In this document: positions 48,585 to 57,983 of the stretch, one piece after another
Position numbering within the stretch: the first letter of the stretch is position 1
How the letters are laid out: each line of letters opens with the position of its first letter
DNA from: Pseudidiomarina planktonica
GTDB lineage: Bacteria; Pseudomonadota; Gammaproteobacteria; Enterobacterales; Alteromonadaceae
Length of the DNA stretch: 64,000 nucleotides
Direction of reading: 5' to 3'
NCBI RefSeq assembly: GCF_900177775.1
Contig: NZ_FXWH01000001.1
Location: 1,426,001-1,490,000, forward strand
The notes under the pieces: model-generated
Told to the model about the DNA's origin: nothing
What the model saw: the letters and a program-made list of their open reading frames with translations, nothing else
The model's database searches: none
Position numbers and translations under genes: made by a program

Positions 48585-49466
48585 ATGACCATGACAGCAA
48601 CAAGCGTACCTCTGGTAAAAGCATTTTTAGACGGTGACAGCGAAACCTATAGCTATGTAGTGTATGACGAACCTGCTGGACACGCTGTGGTGATCGATCC
48701 GGTATTAGATTTTGATTACAAGTCAGGTCGTACTTCTACCGAAGGCGCCCAGAAAATTATCGACTTTATTCAGGAACAAAACCTGAAACTCGGCTGGGTA
48801 TTGGAAACTCACGCGCATGCCGACCATTTGTCGGCGGCTCCTTTTATTCGTGAGCAGCTCGGCGCTCCTATCGGCATAGGTGAGCACATTAAAAATGTGC
48901 AGGAGATATTTCGGCAGGTATTCAATCTGGAAAAAGAGTTTTTGCCAAACGGTAGCCAGTTTGATCGTTTATTTGCCGATGGCGAAAGCTTTCAGGTGGG
49001 CAAGCTGTCGTTTCGAGTGATGCATACACCTGGCCATACACCAGCCGATTTGGCGTACATTGTGAATGAGTCAGCCGTGTTTGTAGGTGATACGCTGTTT
49101 ATGCCCGACGTAGGCACCGCTCGTTGTGACTTCCCAGGGGGGAGTTCGGCGCAATTGTTCCAGTCGATTCAGAAGCTTCTGGCGTTGCCACCTTCCACCG
49201 CTATGTACATTTGCCACGACTACCCTACCGAGGGCCGAGAACACAACTGCAAAACCACAGTTGCCGAGCAAAAGGCGAATAACATTCACGTGCATGATGG
49301 CGTGACTGAAAGTGACTTTGTGCAAATGCGCGATGAACGCGATAGTGGTTTAGATATGCCGCGGCTCATACTGCCGGCTATTCAGGTGAATATCCGAGCT
49401 GGCCAGTTGCCTCCCGCAGAAGGCAATGGCCAGATTTATCTGAAGTTACCGCTTAACCAATTGTAG
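48585..49466 (+). CDS. MBL-fold persulfide dioxygenase-like protein
   Basis: 293 residues. Metallo-beta-lactamase motif HAHADHLSAA (about 72-81), then the distal His in HTPGHTPADLAY and the Asp in VFVGDTLFMPDVGTARCDFP. The DVGTARxDFPGG and ICHDYPTEGRE motifs are those of ETHE1/Blh-type persulfide (sulfur) dioxygenases rather than beta-lactamases. Expected to oxidise glutathione persulfide to sulfite in the cytoplasm. AAGGAG lies 6 nt upstream. The 110-bp upstream gap is very AT-rich (alternating AT run) and may bind a sulfide regulator, but no motif is certain. Overlaps hemH by 14 bp, convergent. Confidence 0.9.
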   Translation: MTMTATSVPLVKAFLDGDSETYSYVVYDEPAGHAVVIDPVLDFDYKSGRTSTEGAQKIIDFIQEQNLKLGWVLETHAHADHLSAAPFIREQLGAPIGIGEHIKNVQEIFRQVFNLEKEFLPNGSQFDRLFADGESFQVGKLSFRVMHTPGHTPADLAYIVNESAVFVGDTLFMPDVGTARCDFPGGSSAQLFQSIQKLLALPPSTAMYICHDYPTEGREHNCKTTVAEQKANNIHVHDGVTESDFVQMRDERDSGLDMPRLILPAIQVNIRAGQLPPAEGNGQIYLKLPLNQL

Positions 49467-50544
49467 GGGTACCGCCGTCTAACCCAGCTGCACGCGCGGC
49501 ACGCTCTACCGTGTCGTGCTCCAGCTGCCAACCGTGCAGTTGCTGCTGAATTAAGCTATACAGTGCGTCTATGTGCTCAACACTGTCGTTTAACGCCGGA
49601 ATATACTCATAGCGCTCGCCGCCACTCTCAATAAAGTACTCCCGGTTTTCTTCGCCAATTTCTTCAATAGTTTCTAAGCAATCAGCAGAAAATCCCGGAC
49701 AAAATACCTGTACTGACTTAACACCCTGCCCCGGTAAGGCTTTCATGGTTTCATCCGTATAAGGTTGTAACCAGGGTTCACGGCCAAAGCGTGACTGGAA
49801 CGTTGTCATATACTCATGCGGTTGTAGTTGCAGAGCGGATGCAATTAATCGTGAGGTTTTATGACACTCACAATGGTATGGATCGCCGTTTTTCAAATAA
49901 CGCAGCGGCACACCATGATAAGAAAACAGCAATTTATCGGTACGACCGTGCTCATTCCAATGCGCCTGAATACGGCTTGCAGCGGCCTGAATAAATGGCG
50001 GATAGTCATGATAATGCGTAACAAAGCGCAACTCCGGCAGCCAGCGTCGGCGGGTAAAGTCCTGACTAATCTTATCGAAGGTAGAAGCTGTGGTTGATGC
50101 TGAGTAATGCGGATATAACGGCACTACCACCAGTTTACGAACGCCTTGCTGAAACATCGACTCGAGCACACTGGGTATGCTTGGATTACCGTAACGCATA
50201 GCGAATTCAAGCACGAAATTATCACCATGCTCAGCCTGCAAGCGATGCCGAAGTGCATCCGCTTGCGCTTTTGTATGCCACAGTAACGGCGAGCCCTGAT
50301 CAGTCCAAACGGTTTTGTAAGCCGCAGCTGAGCGTTTCGGGCGAAAGCGTAAAATAACGCCGTTTAAAATAAACCACCATAACAACCGCGGCACTTCTAC
50401 CACTCGCGGGTCACTTAAAAACTCTTTCAGGTAGGTTTTTAACGCACCTTTGGTTGGTGCGTCTGGCGTTCCCAAATTGGTGACTAATACCCCAATCTTG
50501 TCTTGTTGAGCATGCGTGAAATTCGGACTTCCCTGATACTTCAT
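49453..50544 (-). CDS. hemH: Ferrochelatase
   Basis: 363 residues. N-terminal KIGVLVTNLGTPDAPT, the catalytic His in LLFSYHGVPLRYL, the QSRFGREPWLQPYTDE segment and the Glu cluster CLETIEEIGEE near the C-terminus. Inserts Fe2+ into protoporphyrin IX at the inner membrane, last step of haem synthesis. Overlaps the MBL gene convergently by 14 bp, so the two may interfere transcriptionally. No other haem gene nearby. Confidence 0.97.
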   Translation of the reverse strand: MKYQGSPNFTHAQQDKIGVLVTNLGTPDAPTKGALKTYLKEFLSDPRVVEVPRLLWWFILNGVILRFRPKRSAAAYKTVWTDQGSPLLWHTKAQADALRHRLQAEHGDNFVLEFAMRYGNPSIPSVLESMFQQGVRKLVVVPLYPHYSASTTASTFDKISQDFTRRRWLPELRFVTHYHDYPPFIQAAASRIQAHWNEHGRTDKLLFSYHGVPLRYLKNGDPYHCECHKTSRLIASALQLQPHEYMTTFQSRFGREPWLQPYTDETMKALPGQGVKSVQVFCPGFSADCLETIEEIGEENREYFIESGGERYEYIPALNDSVEHIDALYSLIQQQLHGWQLEHDTVERAARAAGLDGGTPTIG

Positions 50545-50601
50545 AGTTTTATAATTCTCTGCTCGGTTGAAAATATGTGATGGTTGCTATTAACCCGCTA
50601 C

Positions 50602-51468
50602 CTATGGACGATACCACCATTGCTCGGCGATTTCGTTAACGGGTGCTAGTGGAATATTTTTTAATTCAATAATACGACGATTATTCAGCTCTGCACGCGC
50701 AATCACAGCCCCGTAAAATGACATAAACAGTGCTTCGTAGTCGCCATTGGCGTATAAACGTTGCAGTCCCAGTTCAATACGCTTCGCTAATTCCGGTTGA
50801 TCGCCGGGCACATAAAAAAAGTCGGCGAAGGGATAACGTAATACCACGCCCGGCACTACTGCTAATTTATCAGCGCTGCTACCTAAATTTTCCAACTCCA
50901 GCCATAGCTCGATAACGGAACGGCTGAATACATCAAAGTTTCCGTCTAGTAATTGCTGGTAAAGATCAGACGTTTGCTCCACGGTTTCAACATGCGCAAA
51001 AGTATCGCGCATTAGCGGCAACTCAACCCAGTCGGCACCAAACCCTGTGGTTAGACTTGATAACGCCTCGGTATTCTCAGCAAGGTCAGGCAGTCGCTGT
51101 AAGGTTTGTTCGTGGGTAACCAACAAGCGCCATCCCAACAAACCACGGCGCACAGGAACTGGTATTGCGATTACCCCCGGCTGTTGCCAATAGCCTGACG
51201 CCAGTACCCCCACCTGAACCTTTTTACCACTCGTAAGCTCGTGAATTAACCGTGTTTGAGTCATTGGCAATGGGTAGCGAGTTAAAGCTACCTCGGTATA
51301 GTCATCTGCAGTGATGGCCAATGCTCGTTTCAGCAATTGATAGTTGTAGTCGCGCTCTTCTGTTAATTCAGCGAAAGCCTTGTTCATTACCACAGTGGTG
51401 TTGGCAAATCCTGAACTAGTTACCAGGCTAAATAGCACTAACAACCACCAACGACTCCAACCCGCCAT
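50602..51468 (-). CDS. Periplasmic solute-binding-like protein
   Basis: 288 residues with a signal peptide (WWLLVLFSLVTSSGFA, cleavage near FANT). The rest has the type-II periplasmic-binding pattern: GVLASGYWQQPGVIAIPVPV, then FDVFSRSVIELWLELENLG in the second lobe. No membrane segment or signalling domain. Starts 11 bp after the upstream binding-protein/Cache gene on the same strand, which follows a hybrid kinase; the three may form one sensory unit. Ligand unknown and the substrate-transport partner is absent from the window. Confidence 0.75.
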   Translation of the reverse strand: MAGWSRWWLLVLFSLVTSSGFANTTVVMNKAFAELTEERDYNYQLLKRALAITADDYTEVALTRYPLPMTQTRLIHELTSGKKVQVGVLASGYWQQPGVIAIPVPVRRGLLGWRLLVTHEQTLQRLPDLAENTEALSSLTTGFGADWVELPLMRDTFAHVETVEQTSDLYQQLLDGNFDVFSRSVIELWLELENLGSSADKLAVVPGVVLRYPFADFFYVPGDQPELAKRIELGLQRLYANGDYEALFMSFYGAVIARAELNNRRIIELKNIPLAPVNEIAEQWWYRP

Positions 51469-51479
51469 GCAGCTATTTC

Positions 51480-52745
51480 CTACTCATCAATCAATAGTAA
51501 CGCCAGAGGCACCGTTGCACCTGACAATAAATACTCAGTATCTAAACCCAATGTAATAGCACCTAATACAGTACCGTCACTATCTAAAACGGGAGCCGAA
51601 AACTGCGCCTGAAAACGCTGGGTGGAGCGATCGTAAACAATATCACTAAGATAAACACCAGGTTCATCAGTACCGATGGTATACGCAAATTTATTCTCAT
51701 CGGATTGATCATAGTCGTTGGGTACCCGACTAAAACCGGTTAAAGCGCCTTGTCTGTCGAACAGTATAATTTCGGTAAACCCATCGCGAATACTATTTGC
51801 CTTTTGCATGAGCCAGTCACTAACAGGCAGGCTTTGCATACTCGCAATAAATTGATATTCACCAGAAAAATACTCTGCCTGCCAGCGTTTTTCGTAGTCG
51901 GCTATTTCAGTTGCAGTAACAGGGTTTTGTAACCGTTCTCGTAATGCCTGTTTTACCACATTATGATTAAGCGTTTGCAGAAAAGCTTCTGCCTTGGTTT
52001 GCAAATGACCCCGCTCTGCCTCGTTTAGGCTTATTTCCAGTTCATTACAATCACCTAATGCGCGGTTAAACCTGGTTAAAAAACCGGGCCGTTGGAGCAG
52101 GAAATTCCGTTGAAAATACACACCAAGCTCAGCGTAGCGCAAAAACTGTAGCCTTAAACCTGCGGCCTGCCGGTTTAGCCAACGTTCAAAACTAGTGGTT
52201 AAACGTCGCTGTTCGGTAATAAAAGCGTCAATTCGCCCTGCTTCTAATTGCTGTATCAACTGCTTTTCTTCAGCCACTAAGTGTACGGCTTGCTTAAGCT
52301 CACGTTGCAGCCACTGCGCCTCGCTGCTACCTCTAATGGCACCAAGACGTAAGCCATACAATGCCGCAACGTTCGGTGTTACAGTTTCGCTGCGTGATAC
52401 CAAGAACCACTTCTCCATGGCTAGTGGCGCAGACAACCTAGCAAACTGATCAGCTTCGGCGTGTTGAATACTGCTGAAGAAACCATCCGCTGACGACGTT
52501 TTAACATCATGCTCAGCGCGCTTAGCCGGCACCAGCTGAATGTGGTACGGGGTGTCTATTGCGCTAAACGCGCAACTCAAGGTGCTAACCGAAATACCGC
52601 CAAGCTGCCCTTGCTCCAACATCTGATACGGAGGCATTTCAGTGGTTCGTAATTGCACCGGGGGCTCATCGTTAGCCATGGCGTAAGGACCGGTAAAACC
52701 TGCTGCTAAACTAATAATCGAGAGCCAAAACCTTAGCTTACACAC
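51480..52745 (-). CDS. Secreted binding-protein / Cache-domain fusion
   Basis: 421 residues, GTG start at 52745 with GGGAGG 8 nt upstream. A signal peptide (to about residue 24) is followed by an SBP_bac_3-like domain (about 28-230, with TTEMPPYQMLEQGQLGGISV). The C-terminal third (about 290-415) resembles a PDC/Cache sensor: FTEIILFDRQGALTGFSRVP, YLSDIVYDRS and VLGAITLGLDTEYLL. No transmembrane anchor and no signalling output follow the Cache part, which is normally extracytoplasmic in a receptor. It lies 105 bp after the hybrid kinase gene. Confidence 0.78.
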   Translation of the reverse strand: MCKLRFWLSIISLAAGFTGPYAMANDEPPVQLRTTEMPPYQMLEQGQLGGISVSTLSCAFSAIDTPYHIQLVPAKRAEHDVKTSSADGFFSSIQHAEADQFARLSAPLAMEKWFLVSRSETVTPNVAALYGLRLGAIRGSSEAQWLQRELKQAVHLVAEEKQLIQQLEAGRIDAFITEQRRLTTSFERWLNRQAAGLRLQFLRYAELGVYFQRNFLLQRPGFLTRFNRALGDCNELEISLNEAERGHLQTKAEAFLQTLNHNVVKQALRERLQNPVTATEIADYEKRWQAEYFSGEYQFIASMQSLPVSDWLMQKANSIRDGFTEIILFDRQGALTGFSRVPNDYDQSDENKFAYTIGTDEPGVYLSDIVYDRSTQRFQAQFSAPVLDSDGTVLGAITLGLDTEYLLSGATVPLALLLIDE

Positions 52746-52850
52746 TGTTGGAACCTCCCGTTATTTCACGGTATTAAACCGCAACTACTTTGAGTGTAGT
52801 TAGCTCATCAGGCTTTTACCAAAGCTGCTTACAAATTAGCATTCGCTCTT

Positions 52851-54827
52851 CTATTGGCGGGCTTTTACGAGTGCTGCTTGAATATGTTCGAACAAAAACG
52901 GCTTGGTAATATAGTCATTCATCCCGGCCGCTTCACTGGCTGACTTGGTTTCTGTGAAAGCGTCGGCGGTTAAGGCAATGATATAGGGCTGCTTACCGTT
53001 GTTTTGACGAATTTGTCGGGTTAACTCCAAGCCATCAATGTCAGGTAAATGAATATCCATAAATACAACTTCGAATTCGCCTGACGCAACAGTCTCCATA
53101 ACCGCGTTGGCATCACGAACCTGTGCAAAGGGTATCTGCATTTGATTCAGCATTTCCGCCAAAATCAGTTGATTTACATCGCTATCGTCAACAATAAGCA
53201 CCCGAAACTGCCCTGCCAACTGCTCCCATGAAGCCGGTGTGAGTTGTTCAGCAACAGCAACTTGCTGCTGCATATGGTCACCAAGGGGTTGTTGTGCAGA
53301 TTCATCGTGACAGCGTCCAACCGGAACCGACACGCGAAACTCAGTTCCAACACCAAGTTCACTGCGTACCCTGACTTCACCCTGCATTAACTCGATCAGG
53401 CTTCGCACAATGGCCAGGCCAAGTCCACTGCCGGAGTGTTTGCGGTTTAGATTCGACTCTTCTTGCTCGAACATATGCCAAATGCGTTCGGTATCCCGAA
53501 TACCAATGCCAGAATCTGTAACCTGCAAAATCAATAAGCCTTGATCAGGGTCTTTACTAACAGCGTTCCTGCTGCCAGCTTGCCACGACAGTTCAAGCCG
53601 AATGTCACCCCGCTCGGTAAACTTAATGGAATTACTCAGCAGGTTACTCATAATCTGAATTAACCGGGCATGATCAGCGCTTACCCGATGCGGTAAATCA
53701 TCCGCAATAACAACACTCAAACTGAGCCCTTTTTGTTTTACCGTTTCGCTAAACAACTGCTGTATGTGACGAATAATAGCGCGCGGGTCCGCCACCGTTG
53801 GCGTTACTTTAAGCTTGCCCTCTTCGGCGCCGGTTAAATCCAACACGTCATTTAGCGTGCGCAGTAAATAACCGCCACTACGTTTAATGGTTCCAACTAG
53901 TTCCTGCTGATGTGCATTTAACTGGGTGTTCTCCAGTACACCAGCAATCCCCAGAATACCGTGCAAGGGCGTTCTTATTTCATGAGAAATGTTAGCCAGA
54001 AATAGTGTTTTTGCCTGGGCCGCTCGCAACGCTTTAAGTTCAGCCTCTTTTTGACTGGTGATGTCGGTTAGCGTGCTAATAAATTTAATGGCCTGGCCAT
54101 GCTTATCGCGTTCAGTAACACGCCCCCGATCCAGCATGTACAGGTAGCTTTCGTCGCTATGCTGCATACGATGTATGCTTTCGTAGAATTGGGTTTCACC
54201 GTTTAAATGCGCTTGGATTTTTTGCTCGTAGCCAGCCACGTCATCCGCATGAACGCGCTCCAGCAAACCTTCTATGTTGGTCGGTAGTTCTTGTTCTGAA
54301 ACACCCAGCATCTCGGCCCAGCGATGATTCACACTCACCGCATTGGTTTGCGGGTTCCAGTCCCAAATACCAACACGGGTTCCTTCAATAAGTAGTGCTA
54401 AGCGGTGACGTTCTTGCTCAAGTGCAAGCTCCAGCGACTTTCGTTCAGTAATATCAATGATATAGCCGAACAGGTAATCCACCTCACCATTCTCGTCCCG
54501 CTGAATAATAGTGGTGTCAGCCACCCAAATGACCTCACCATCGGCGCGCACCAAACGGTAATCATCGTGAGTAAAACTCGCTGGAATAGTGGGGTCTTGC
54601 ATGACCTGTTCAACATCGGCACAAATACGCGGGTAATCGTCGGGATGCACCAGTCGCTCGTAGGTTAACCCAAAGCGCTCGAAGTTACGCTTGGTGATGC
54701 CAAGCAGTCGTACAACATTCTCAGTAACATACAACACCGGAAAACCGGGGCTGTTGTCCCACACAAAAACAGAAATCAGGCCACTGGCAGACAGCAGCGC
54801 CTCAAAATCTCTGTCGGCTATTGCCAT
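52851..54827 (-). CDS. Cytoplasmic PAS-PAS hybrid histidine kinase with receiver
   Basis: 658 residues from ATG 54827 (AAGG upstream; a longer frame starts at 54866). No transmembrane segment. Two PAS/PAC modules (about 5-130 and 140-260), then HisKA with FLANISHEIRTPLHGILG, HATPase with NLLSNSIKFTERG, DSGIGI and GSGLGLAIV, and a C-terminal receiver with IVDDSDVNQL, the acceptor Asp in VVFMDIHLPDIDGL and ITKPF. Fully equipped for autophosphorylation and internal transfer, but no separate regulator or Hpt is nearby. Overlaps the patatin stop by 10 bp, so cotranscribed. Confidence 0.93.
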   Translation of the reverse strand: MAIADRDFEALLSASGLISVFVWDNSPGFPVLYVTENVVRLLGITKRNFERFGLTYERLVHPDDYPRICADVEQVMQDPTIPASFTHDDYRLVRADGEVIWVADTTIIQRDENGEVDYLFGYIIDITERKSLELALEQERHRLALLIEGTRVGIWDWNPQTNAVSVNHRWAEMLGVSEQELPTNIEGLLERVHADDVAGYEQKIQAHLNGETQFYESIHRMQHSDESYLYMLDRGRVTERDKHGQAIKFISTLTDITSQKEAELKALRAAQAKTLFLANISHEIRTPLHGILGIAGVLENTQLNAHQQELVGTIKRSGGYLLRTLNDVLDLTGAEEGKLKVTPTVADPRAIIRHIQQLFSETVKQKGLSLSVVIADDLPHRVSADHARLIQIMSNLLSNSIKFTERGDIRLELSWQAGSRNAVSKDPDQGLLILQVTDSGIGIRDTERIWHMFEQEESNLNRKHSGSGLGLAIVRSLIELMQGEVRVRSELGVGTEFRVSVPVGRCHDESAQQPLGDHMQQQVAVAEQLTPASWEQLAGQFRVLIVDDSDVNQLILAEMLNQMQIPFAQVRDANAVMETVASGEFEVVFMDIHLPDIDGLELTRQIRQNNGKQPYIIALTADAFTETKSASEAAGMNDYITKPFLFEHIQAALVKARQ

Positions 54828-55882
54828 AAACGCACCTTCTCGCGAATTTTGTCGGTGGCTATCCATTCCTGTAGTTGGTCAGCTAGCCACTTGCCCTGCT
54901 CAATAGCTTGTTGCCAGTACTTATATCGGTCTACGGCCGAAAGCGTGGCAAAGTCTTTTCGATCCGGGATTTTGCCAAAGGGTAACCGCGCTAAAAACTC
55001 TTCGGTTGGTGTCATTAATACTACCTTCGGCCACTGCGTTCCCAAAGTACGGCGCCAGGGTATGTGTTTATCAAACCATCCCGGTATTACCTGATTGTGA
55101 AAATGCGGATACAACACCAACCCATTCACAGCTCCCAAATCAATATCGAAATGGTAATCGGTAATGCCACCATCACGATAAATTCCCGGTGGCGCCCCGG
55201 GAATATCTTTTACGCCATGTAGCACCATAGGAATAGACCCTGAGGCCAACAAGGCGGATTTAAAATTATCCGTGCTGAGGGGCACTTTATGGGTTTTAAA
55301 ATCATTCCAGCTATTGCTAAATGCCGCATCTGACCTGGGGTGGTGGAATAGCACTCGTTCAAAGCTTCGACCTAACCATTTGCGGTTAACACCATTGGCT
55401 ACAGCCGATGTTAACAACCCGGCTAACTGCAGTTTGCGCTCGCTTGCAACTAAGCCTCGGCAGCGAACCGCAATAAAATGATGCCGGAAAATATCCTGCT
55501 GTAGAATTTTCGGAACCACGTTGTCAGGAATATACTTATGCAGTAATGCCCGTGCTTCGTCAGTAATTTCGTTTACATCAGGCTTTTCGCTGTATGTTTG
55601 GCTGCTATATAACTCCGCAAACAGGTTACTGGCGGCGATGCTGTCGGGCTGCCCCAAACTGGCGAAACGCCAGGCTCCTGCTGAAGTTCCAAGCAAATCC
55701 AGGGGTTGTTTACGATCTTTAAAGAATTCACCAAATAAAAATTGGTCGAGACCTTGCAGCACAAACCACTTTGGCCCGCCCGAAGCACCTAGCAGCATGC
55801 CAACATCCTGTTGCTTCAGTCCATTTTCCTGTATCTGCTGATATGCGTCAGAGCCTGCCTGCAGGCGAATCCAATCTGTCAT
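54818..55882 (-). CDS. Patatin-like phospholipase
   Basis: 354 residues. The oxyanion loop is GASGGPKW, the nucleophile Ser is in GTSAG (about 67-71), and the catalytic Asp is in YRDGGITDYHFD (DGG motif), all intact. No signal peptide, so cytoplasmic unless secreted by a dedicated system. Expected to hydrolyse acyl chains from phospholipids or related lipids. Its stop overlaps the hybrid kinase start; why a lipase and a PAS kinase are coupled is not known. ATG at 55882. Confidence 0.9.
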   Translation of the reverse strand: MTDWIRLQAGSDAYQQIQENGLKQQDVGMLLGASGGPKWFVLQGLDQFLFGEFFKDRKQPLDLLGTSAGAWRFASLGQPDSIAASNLFAELYSSQTYSEKPDVNEITDEARALLHKYIPDNVVPKILQQDIFRHHFIAVRCRGLVASERKLQLAGLLTSAVANGVNRKWLGRSFERVLFHHPRSDAAFSNSWNDFKTHKVPLSTDNFKSALLASGSIPMVLHGVKDIPGAPPGIYRDGGITDYHFDIDLGAVNGLVLYPHFHNQVIPGWFDKHIPWRRTLGTQWPKVVLMTPTEEFLARLPFGKIPDRKDFATLSAVDRYKYWQQAIEQGKWLADQLQEWIATDKIREKVRLWQ

Positions 55883-55961
55883 CCTGAACTACCTATTTTT
55901 ATATGACTACTAGTCATTACGTTAAGTGACCAATAGTCATTATTTTAAGTTGTTGTTTATA

Positions 55962-56285
55962 TTAAATTTGTCGTTTTCTCTCGGCTAGGACACCCAAGGT
56001 CAACATAATACCGACACAAACAAGTGCTAAGTAAATACTTGGAACCTGCGCCAATAGACCGGCTATAAATGGGGTTAACCACACGGTAGCAAGGCCGTAA
56101 CCGAAGGCGCAGATAAGTACAAACAGTAAGGTTCTAAAAATAAAATGCATGCCACCTAATTGGCGCCGAATCCCCTGGTTTATGGCATTACCATAAATGA
56201 CCAATAAGGTAGCCATTATCATCATGGCGACATCCGACAAATGGGGGCGAATCATCAAGCCCAGTTCAAGCATCACTTGGTTCAT
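55962..56285 (-). CDS. DUF3392-family membrane protein
   Basis: 107 residues from ATG 56285 (AGAGG 6 nt upstream; a longer frame to 56333 is less likely). Three hydrophobic segments (about 20-32, 50-70, 77-100), with MATLLVIYGNAINQGIRRQLG and LLFVLICAFGYGLATVWLTP, a pattern I recognise as DUF3392. Function unknown. Placed between the patatin gene and divergent xthA. Confidence 0.8.
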   Translation of the reverse strand: MNQVMLELGLMIRPHLSDVAMMIMATLLVIYGNAINQGIRRQLGGMHFIFRTLLFVLICAFGYGLATVWLTPFIAGLLAQVPSIYLALVCVGIMLTLGVLAERKRQI

Positions 56286-56476
56286 GTACAACCTCTTGAT
56301 TAATAAAATCGCGCGATGAAGGCGACTAACCAATAAAGTATACCGTTTTCAAACAGCAGGTACAGTGATGTGTTGAGCGAAAGTCATGGTGTTGGCAAGC
56401 ACTGAGGTATCGCAGTGATTATTCAACAATGCTATGCTCACGAGCTTAAATTCTGGCTATAAAGAGACCCTTAAGC

Positions 56477-57286
56477 ATGAAAGTCGTATCCTTTAACATT
56501 AACGGTATCCGCGCCCGCCTGCATCAGTTAGAGGCTTTGATTCAAAAGCACGCACCTGACGTCATTGGCTTACAAGAAACTAAGGTTCATGACGACCAGT
56601 TCCCGCTTGAAGCGGTTGAAGCCATGGGTTACCACGTGGTGTATCACGGTCAGAAAGGACACTATGGCGTCGCCCTGTTGTCGAAGCGCCCTCTGGCAAA
56701 TACCCAATGCGGTTTTCCGAGCGACGACGAAGAAGCGCAGCGACGCATGGTAATGGGCGACTACACCACCGATGAAGGCAAAGTAGTACGGGTTCTAAAT
56801 GGTTACTTCCCGCAAGGCGAAAGTCGCGACCATCCGACGAAATTCCCTGCCAAGCAAAAATTTTATGCTGATTTAATGCAGTATCTGAATGAATCACATA
56901 GCCCGGATCAACCCATAGTGGTAATGGGTGATGTGAACATTTCCCACACAGATGCAGACATAGGTATTGGTGCGGACAACGCAAAACGCTGGTTACGCAC
57001 TGGCAAGTGCAGCTTTTTACCGGAAGAACGTGAATGGCTGCAACGCCTGGTTGACTGGGGCTTTACCGATACTTATCGGGCTCATTATCCACAGCCGCAG
57101 GAACAGTTTAGTTGGTTTGATTATCGCTCACGCGGATTTGATGACAATCGCGGGCTGCGTATTGATTTAATTCTGGCTACCGCCGAGTTAGCCGAAGCCT
57201 GCACTGATAGCGGCATTGACTATGAACTGCGGGGTATTGAAAAGCCTTCTGATCACGCCCCGGTATGGTCTAGCTTCAAGTTCTAA
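56477..57286 (+). CDS. xthA: Exodeoxyribonuclease III
   Basis: 269 residues. AP-endonuclease/exonuclease III motifs: [27 protein letters not shown] (metal-binding Glu34), [15 protein letters not shown] (Asp and Asn of the active site), [20 protein letters not shown] and SDHAPVW (catalytic His at the end). 3'-5' exonuclease and AP endonuclease of base-excision repair. Divergent from DUF3392. Convergent with yfbV, with a GC-rich hairpin at the junction. Confidence 0.98.
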   Translation: MKVVSFNINGIRARLHQLEALIQKHAPDVIGLQETKVHDDQFPLEAVEAMGYHVVYHGQKGHYGVALLSKRPLANTQCGFPSDDEEAQRRMVMGDYTTDEGKVVRVLNGYFPQGESRDHPTKFPAKQKFYADLMQYLNESHSPDQPIVVMGDVNISHTDADIGIGADNAKRWLRTGKCSFLPEEREWLQRLVDWGFTDTYRAHYPQPQEQFSWFDYRSRGFDDNRGLRIDLILATAELAEACTDSGIDYELRGIEKPSDHAPVWSSFKF

Positions 57287-57293
57287 CGCGTAC

Positions 57294-57320
57294 GCCGCCG
57301 GCTAATGCTCATCCGGCGGC
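57294..57320. other. GC-rich hairpin between convergent xthA and yfbV
   Basis: Inverted repeat GCCGCCGG / CCGGCGGC with an 11-bp loop that contains the yfbV stop codon. It may slow or end transcription from either side; there is no T run, so it is not a classical terminator. Confidence 0.45.
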
Positions 57321-57724
57321 AACTCAGCCAGCACTTTCCGTAGCAATACGGCTAAATCCATGTAGGTGGTAGTGCCGGGCTTGCCCTGCTGCGCCGGTGC
57401 CACCTTCAATTTACGCTGTAGTTCCTGATACCAGTGCAATAACGGTGGTGGCAACGCTTTATTGGAGCGGTGACCCAGCCAGTACAATCCCTGTAGCGGT
57501 AACATCAACAAAAACAGGCTGCCAATAAAGGCGGCCGTGGTCCACTGTTGATTATGAAACTGCCATTGCACCAACATATTCAGAACTGCCAGTGCTGGCA
57601 TCATGGTAATCGCAATTCGCGTTGCGGGTATAACCCGGGTTTCGGTAAAGGCCGCCACCACCGAGTGGCGTGGCCACTTGTTCATATACCGTTGGCCGTC
57701 CTGCAAATACTTAATAAAAGCCAC
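57302..57724 (-). CDS. yfbV: Membrane protein YfbV (DUF412/UPF0208)
   Basis: About 140 residues. Start taken as GTG 57724: AAAGAGG lies 5 nt upstream, while the GTG two codons earlier sits directly on the RBS. Two membrane helices (about 40-60, 68-85). Family pattern: GQRYMNKWPRHSVV, TRVIPATRIAITMMP, LPLQGLYWLGHRS, LPPPLLHWYQELQRKL. In E. coli YfbV limits spreading of MatP-dependent Ter-macrodomain constraints. Convergent with xthA. Confidence 0.92.
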   Translation of the reverse strand: MAFIKYLQDGQRYMNKWPRHSVVAAFTETRVIPATRIAITMMPALAVLNMLVQWQFHNQQWTTAAFIGSLFLLMLPLQGLYWLGHRSNKALPPPLLHWYQELQRKLKVAPAQQGKPGTTTYMDLAVLLRKVLAELPPDEH

Positions 57725-57889
57725 ACCCACCTCTTTGTTCGGTTGTCACTGCTGCATAAGCAAGCAATGTGTTCAGTATACAGGCAACTGAGTGACGAAT
57801 AAATTTGCGATTGGTGATAAAGCACACAAACTTATTTTTATTATATTATTCAATATCTTATCAAGTTTAAACCGACTAACACACAGACA

Positions 57890-57910
57890 TATCCACAGAC
57901 AATGTGGATA
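57890..57910. repeat. Inverted repeat of DnaA-box-like sequence
   Basis: TATCCACA and its inverse TGTGGATA separated by 5 bp, about 75 bp before the EIIA-like gene. TATCCACA equals the last eight bases of the E. coli DnaA box (TTATCCACA). A strongly AT-rich stretch lies just to the left (57834-57867). Could be a DnaA or other regulator site, or a transcript hairpin. Confidence 0.55.
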
Positions 57911-57983
57911 CCTTTCACAAAACCCCGTTGTTGCTTGTCCATACTCGCTGATTTTGCGAAGATAGGCTTACGAATTCACAACT

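Noticed and set aside
57834-57910. Chromosome origin at the DnaA-box-like repeat
   Set aside because: Only two boxes and none of the usual oriC neighbours (dnaA, dnaN, mnmG); kept only as a low-interest repeat.
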